Shown in pieces: positions 60,010 through 64,000 of a stretch of DNA of 64,000 nt. How positions within the stretch are numbered: position 1 is the stretch's first letter; every line of letters starts with the position of its first letter. The translations under genes were made by a program, and so were the position numbers. The notes beneath the pieces are model-generated. The model was not told where the DNA came from. It ran no database searches and saw only the letters and a list, made by a program, of their open reading frames with translations. Origin of the DNA: Streptomyces ferrugineus (GTDB taxonomy: Bacteria > Actinomycetota > Actinomycetes > Streptomycetales > Streptomycetaceae); the NCBI RefSeq assembly GCF_015160855.1, contig NZ_CP063373.1, positions 6,014,001-6,078,000 of the forward strand, written 5' to 3'.

Positions 60010-61734
60010 TCAGTCCCGCACCGAACCGGGTGAGCCCCCGAGGAGCAGTGGCCACACGCTGGGCATCTCGGCCACCGGTACCTCGATCAGTGACGGTCCC
60101 GGTTCGCCGAGGCACTCCTTGAGGGCTCCGGCGAGCCGTGCCGGGGTCTCGGCCCGGACGGCGGGGACCGAGAACGACTCCGCGAGGCGTACGAAGTCGG
60201 GGCTGGTCAGGTCGCTGCCGATGAAGCGGCCCTCGAACTCGTCCGCCTGGATGCGCCGGACGTTGCCGTAGGCGTTGTCGTTGAAGACCACCGCGGTCAC
60301 GCCGATGCCGTACTTGCGGGCGGTCGCCAGTTCCTGCATGTTCCAGCAGAATCCGCCGTCCCCGTTGAGGGAGACGACCGCCCGGTCCGGGTTGCCGACC
60401 TTGACGCCCAGGGCCGACGGGTAGCCGTAGCCCAGGGTGCCCTGGTACCCGGGCGTGAGGAACGTTCCCGGGTGGTGTACGGGGTAGCCGACGGCGGCCA
60501 GATAGCCCACCTGGGTCAGTTCGTTGACCAGGAAGCCGTCGTCGGGGATCGCCTCGCGCAGAGCCTGGACGTACGACCACTGCGGTTCGACGCTCTCGAC
60601 CTTCCGTGCGCACCAGGCGCGCACCTCGGCCAGTTCGGCGGGCTGCCATCCGGTCTCCGGCCTGGGCCGGGCGGAGGCCAGTACGGCACGCAGGTCCTCC
60701 AGTGCCGTGCGGGCGTCGGCGCACAGGGTGAGCCCGGCGGGTCGGGGCGGGCCCAGATCGGCCGGGTCCGCGTTGATCAGGGCGACGGCCGCTCCGGGCG
60801 CGGTCGGCGGTGCCGTGCCGCGTGGGGACACGAAGCGGCTGCCCACGACCAGCACCGCGTCCGCCGCCGGCAGCAGGCGCGGCGCCGCGAGGCTGGTGAA
60901 GGCGAGCCCGTGCCGCGCGGGAACGGCGCCGCCCGCGTTGCGGCTCATGACGACCGGGGCGGCCAGTTCCTCGGCCAGGGCGGTCAGGGCGGCGCCGGCC
61001 CGCGAGGCGAGCACACCGCCGCCGGCGTAGAGCAAAGGCCGGCGGGCCTCTCGCAGCACGGCGGCGATCTTCGCGAGGACGTCCGTCTCCGGTGCCGTGG
61101 AAGGGTCGGCATCCGGTCCCGTGAACCCGTCGGTACGGCCCTCCGCGCCGGGCCGGTCCTCCTCCCCGCCCCGCCCGCCCCGCCCGGCGGGCGCCGGCTC
61201 CGTTTCCGCCCGGGCGGTCAGCACATCCGCCGGGATCGTCAGGGCCACCGGCCTCGGGCGGCCGGACCGCGACCGCCGCACCGCCTCGTGCACCAGACCG
61301 GGGATCCGGTCGGGGGCCCCGGCTCGCGCCGACCATTTGGTGACCGAGGCCAGGACGCCGTCCTGGTCGGGCAGTTCGTGCAGCATGCCCAGGCCGCGGC
61401 CGGCCAGCGGAGACGGGATGTCGGCCGCCACGCACAGCATCGGCGACGAGCAGGCGTACCCGGTGGCCACCGCGGGCAGGGCGTTGAGCACACCGGGTCC
61501 GGGGACCACCAGGCAGACGCCGGGGCGCCCGGTGGTGCGGGCGTACGCCTCCGCCATATGGGCCGCGCCCTGCTCGTGCCGGGCCGCGACGTACTCGATC
61601 GAGCCCCCGGCGCCGCCGGCTCGGGCCAGCGCGTCCAGCACGTGGTCGAGCTGGACGCCCGGCACGCCGAAGACATGGCGGACGCCCTCCCGCTCCAGCT
61701 GGCCGACCAGCGCCTGCGCCCCGCTCAGCTCCAT
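60010..61734 (-). CDS. Thiamine-diphosphate enzyme, acetolactate-synthase-like
   Basis: A 574-residue ThDP enzyme. The N-terminal Pyr domain carries the catalytic Glu in AARHEQGAAHMAEAYAR. The middle FAD/CoA-type domain includes PLLYAGGGVLASRAG and VLVVGSRFVSPRG. The C-terminal PP domain has GDGGFCWNMQELATARKYG and NDNAYGN (cofactor motif). Residues about 178-215 are a Gly/Glu-rich insert in the linker. It is IlvB-like but lacks a small subunit gene, so it may make a specialised acyloin or 2-ketoacid product. It is the third gene of an operon after a P450 and an antiporter; its start overlaps the antiporter by 10 bp. Confidence 0.85.
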   Translation of the reverse strand: MELSGAQALVGQLEREGVRHVFGVPGVQLDHVLDALARAGGAGGSIEYVAARHEQGAAHMAEAYARTTGRPGVCLVVPGPGVLNALPAVATGYACSSPMLCVAADIPSPLAGRGLGMLHELPDQDGVLASVTKWSARAGAPDRIPGLVHEAVRRSRSGRPRPVALTIPADVLTARAETEPAPAGRGGRGGEEDRPGAEGRTDGFTGPDADPSTAPETDVLAKIAAVLREARRPLLYAGGGVLASRAGAALTALAEELAAPVVMSRNAGGAVPARHGLAFTSLAAPRLLPAADAVLVVGSRFVSPRGTAPPTAPGAAVALINADPADLGPPRPAGLTLCADARTALEDLRAVLASARPRPETGWQPAELAEVRAWCARKVESVEPQWSYVQALREAIPDDGFLVNELTQVGYLAAVGYPVHHPGTFLTPGYQGTLGYGYPSALGVKVGNPDRAVVSLNGDGGFCWNMQELATARKYGIGVTAVVFNDNAYGNVRRIQADEFEGRFIGSDLTSPDFVRLAESFSVPAVRAETPARLAGALKECLGEPGPSLIEVPVAEMPSVWPLLLGGSPGSVRD

Positions 61735-63008
61735 GTCGCCACCGTCTTCTCGTCCTCGTCCTGACGTATGTCGGAAGTCGGGCGCCTCCTGGCGTCCCGG
61801 CGGTCCAGCCGGCTCAGTACCGGAACGGTCATGACCGTGGTGACCAGGGCGACGAGGACGAGCGCGGCGAACAGTTCCTCGCTGACGATGCCGGCCGCCA
61901 GCCCGACGTTGAGCGCGATCAGCTGCATCAGCCCGCGGGCGTTCATCAGGGCGCCGACCCGGACGGCCACGGAGCCGGGTTCGCCGCGCAGCCGGGCGGC
62001 GGCCCAGCAGCCGCCGAACTTGCCGATCACGGCCAGGACGACGGCGGCCGCCCCGAACGCCATCACGGACGGGTCGGAGAACACGTCGAACCGGGTGTTG
62101 AGGCCGGAGTAGGTGAAGAACATCGGGACGAACACCACCTGGGTCACGGACTGGGTGGTCCGCACCAGCCGTTCGGACACCTCGCCGCGCGGCATGGCCA
62201 TCCCCACGCAGAACGCCCCGAACACGGCGTACAGGTCGATGATGTCGGTGAACCAGGCGGCGCAGAACAGCACGGCGACGGTGAACATCAGCCGGGTGTC
62301 ATCGCCGAGGCCCGGCCGGTTCACGATCCAGGCCAGCAGGCGGCGTCCCAGCAGGAACAGGACGGCCACGAACAGCAGGGAGCCGCCGGCCGCGGTCAGG
62401 ACGGGCCCCGCCTGGCCGGAGGCCACGCTCAGCACCCCGGCGAGCATGATCCAGGCGACGGCGTCGTCGGTGGCCCCGGAAGCGAGGGAGAGGGAGCCGA
62501 ACCGGGAGCCGGACAGGCCGCGTTCGGTGATGATGCGGGCCAGCATCGGGAAGGCGGTGATGGCCAGGGAGACACCGACGAACGCCGCCGTCACCCAGAC
62601 CGAGACCCCGTCGACGAAGATGTCGACATGGCCGTGGGCCACGAGGGTCAGTCCCATGCCCAGCGCCAGCGGGATCGCCACGCCGGCCGAGGAGACCGCG
62701 ACGGCGGTGCCGGCCAGTCCGCGCCCGGCATGCGCCCGGAACTCGTATCCGGCGGCGAACATCAGGGTCACCAGACCGATCTGTCCGGCCACGTACAGCA
62801 CCGGCTTCAGCTCCGGCGGGAAGACCTCGGCGGACAGCCCCGGGGCGATCAGTCCGAACAGCGAGGGGCCCAGCAGCACACCGGCGATCATCTCGCCGAC
62901 CACGGGCGGCTGGCCGAAGCGGCCCGCCACCAGCACGACCAGACGGCAGGTCAGCAGAATGACGACGACGGCCAGGAAGAAGGCGGGAGCGAGCTCCACG
63001 GGAGTCAT
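61725..63008 (-). CDS. Cation:proton antiporter, CPA2 family
   Basis: A 427-residue antiporter with 12-13 helices: RFGQPPVVGEMIAGVLLGPSLFGL (given in part: PPVVGEMIAGVLLGPS), ITAFPMLARIITERGL, LASGATDDAVAWIML (conserved Asp pair), GAFCVGMAMPRGE, and RVGALMNARGLMQLIALNVG. No TrkA-N domain is attached. It would exchange Na+ or K+ for protons. Its place between a P450 and a ThDP enzyme is unusual; an export or self-protection role for a metabolite pathway is inference. ATG 63008 has GAGAGGG. Confidence 0.9.
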   Translation of the reverse strand: MTPVELAPAFFLAVVVILLTCRLVVLVAGRFGQPPVVGEMIAGVLLGPSLFGLIAPGLSAEVFPPELKPVLYVAGQIGLVTLMFAAGYEFRAHAGRGLAGTAVAVSSAGVAIPLALGMGLTLVAHGHVDIFVDGVSVWVTAAFVGVSLAITAFPMLARIITERGLSGSRFGSLSLASGATDDAVAWIMLAGVLSVASGQAGPVLTAAGGSLLFVAVLFLLGRRLLAWIVNRPGLGDDTRLMFTVAVLFCAAWFTDIIDLYAVFGAFCVGMAMPRGEVSERLVRTTQSVTQVVFVPMFFTYSGLNTRFDVFSDPSVMAFGAAAVVLAVIGKFGGCWAAARLRGEPGSVAVRVGALMNARGLMQLIALNVGLAAGIVSEELFAALVLVALVTTVMTVPVLSRLDRRDARRRPTSDIRQDEDEKTVATWS

Positions 63009-63021
63009 GGTCTCGGCCCTC

Positions 63022-64000
63022 TCAACGGCCGGCCGCGACAGAGGTGGTGGAGCCGCCGGAAGAGGCGGCGAAGTAGTTCCGGCACAGCCCCTGGCGCCGG
63101 GCGTCCCACACCATGTAGCTGCCGAGGACGAGCTGCGTGAGGCTGCGCGGGACCGCGGCCCAGCGATCGGCGAGGCGCATCACCGCGAGCCGGGTGCGTC
63201 GGCGGGGCGGGCTCCCGTCCGCCGCGTCGCCGCGCGGGACGAGCAGGCAGGGGCCGCGGCTGGGCAGCGACCGGGTGTGCCGGGCCGTGGAGTCCAGCCG
63301 GAAGCGGCGCAGCGTCTCCTCGGCGGCGACCCGCATGGTGAGGACGGCGAAACCGCGGGCCGGGCAGGGCCGGTTGGCGGTCACCCCGAACGGGATGGAC
63401 GCCGCGGGCCTGGTGTCCGGGGACAGCCACCGGTCCGGGTCGAACCGCTCGCCGCCGGCCGGGCCGGACCCTTGGTATTCGGGGTAGTTGAACAGCAGGA
63501 CCGAGCCGGCCGGGATGGGGTCCCGCCCCGGCCTGGGGATGTCCCCGGAGGTGATCCGGTGGGCGACCCCGAACAGCGGGAAGTGCTGCAGCGTCTCGTT
63601 GATGACCCGGTCCAGGAAGCCCGGGTCCGCCTCGCCGGCCAGCAGGCGGTCCTGCACCGGCCGGTGTGTGGCGAGGGCCAGCAGCAGATGGGCCATCGCC
63701 TCCGACATCTGCACCACGGCGGTGTTGAAGAACGTGCCCTGCAGGTAGTACGCCTGCTCCTGCCGGGAGAGCGAGGACGGCAGCGGCACGGGCGGCGGGT
63801 CGTCCGCCAGCCGGGCCAGCAGGTGCTCCGTGAGCCGGGCCCGCCGGTCCATGTGCCTGAGGCTGGTGCACTTCAGGGCGCTGACCACGTCGTCGGCATT
63901 GCCGGTGATCAGGTCCCGGACGTGGCGCGGGCACGGTTCGCGGAAGACCACCTCGTAGTAGACCTCGGCCCAGACGGGCATCATCAGGTCGCGCAGCCTG
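63022..64000 (-). CDS. Divergent cytochrome P450, 5' end outside window
   Basis: The frame is open to the right edge, so the N-terminus is missing. P450 hallmarks: ETLQHFPLFGVAHR at the K helix (ExxR with Gln in place of Arg), GERFDPDRWL (PERF-like), and the heme loop IPFGVTANRPCPARGFAVL with the Cys ligand but extra residues between Gly and Cys. The I-helix region (FFNTAVVQMSEAMAHLL) lacks the usual AGxxT. About 75 residues follow the normal P450 end, with a WDARRQGLCRNYFAASSGG segment. It may bind heme but not act as a standard monooxygenase. It lies 13 bp upstream of the antiporter gene. Confidence 0.8.
   Translation of the reverse strand, partial: RLRDLMMPVWAEVYYEVVFREPCPRHVRDLITGNADDVVSALKCTSLRHMDRRARLTEHLLARLADDPPPVPLPSSLSRQEQAYYLQGTFFNTAVVQMSEAMAHLLLALATHRPVQDRLLAGEADPGFLDRVINETLQHFPLFGVAHRITSGDIPRPGRDPIPAGSVLLFNYPEYQGSGPAGGERFDPDRWLSPDTRPAASIPFGVTANRPCPARGFAVLTMRVAAEETLRRFRLDSTARHTRSLPSRGPCLLVPRGDAADGSPPRRRTRLAVMRLADRWAAVPRSLTQLVLGSYMVWDARRQGLCRNYFAASSGGSTTSVAAGR

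Overview
The window reads as a stretch of a Streptomyces chromosome. The evidence is very high G+C with G/C at nearly every third codon position, frequent GTG starts behind GGAGG-type ribosome sites, Tat and lipoprotein signal peptides, and typical actinobacterial families: a PAS-GAF-SpoIIE phosphatase, an Rpf-LysM-M23 wall hydrolase, the actinobacterial GlgC/GlgA pair, DUF6153 and CbtA/CbtB. I found no rRNA, tRNA, CRISPR array or intact insertion sequence. The species is not identifiable from the sequence alone.

1-6.6 kb: a truncated hypothetical gene, a GIY-YIG protein, an ester-cyclase-like protein, an SRPBCC protein, a GT-C (family 39-like) membrane glycosyltransferase and a membrane protein with a spermidine-synthase-like domain. 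6.6-12.8 kb is a metal and efflux block. It holds cbtB-cbtA behind a cobalamin riboswitch, a catalytically degenerate histidine-phosphatase-like protein, a multicopper oxidase plus DUF6153 pair behind a CsoR-like operator, and an MFS exporter divergent from a TetR regulator with a 46-nt palindrome between them. 12.9-19.6 kb: a secreted GH30-type galactanase with a ricin-like lectin domain, an Fpg/Nei glycosylase, a multidomain SpoIIE phosphatase and a lipase-maturation-factor protein.

19.6-34.4 kb is the most coherent region. An eight-gene minus-strand operon encodes a sugar ABC importer and enzymes fitting non-phosphorylative L-fucose oxidation: mutarotase, L-fucose dehydrogenase, fuconolactonase, L-fuconate dehydratase and 2-keto-3-deoxy-L-fuconate dehydrogenase. 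It is divergent from a FadR-type GntR regulator, with two operator-like palindromes between them. Beyond a decayed PGRP amidase lies a second minus-strand unit with secreted GH20 and GH29 enzymes, the latter a likely alpha-1,3/1,4-L-fucosidase. Together they suggest release of L-fucose outside the cell, followed by import and oxidation.

34.5-46 kb: an amidase, an SGNH hydrolase with its TetR regulator, a GNAT pseudogene, a 57-aa small ORF, an HD-like protein, an SDR, an autoregulated-looking ABC-2 exporter operon, a zinc-ribbon SDR and a wax-ester-synthase/DGAT protein. 46-57 kb: a PA14-GH2 glycosidase under a LacI-type operator, a secreted aerolysin-like protein, glgA-glgC, an FhuF-like ferric reductase, a DMT transporter, the Rpf-M23 hydrolase and gnd. 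57-64 kb: small conserved proteins, a 60% proline protein, panD, DUF4287, and a tight operon of P450, cation/proton antiporter and ThDP enzyme that runs off the right end.
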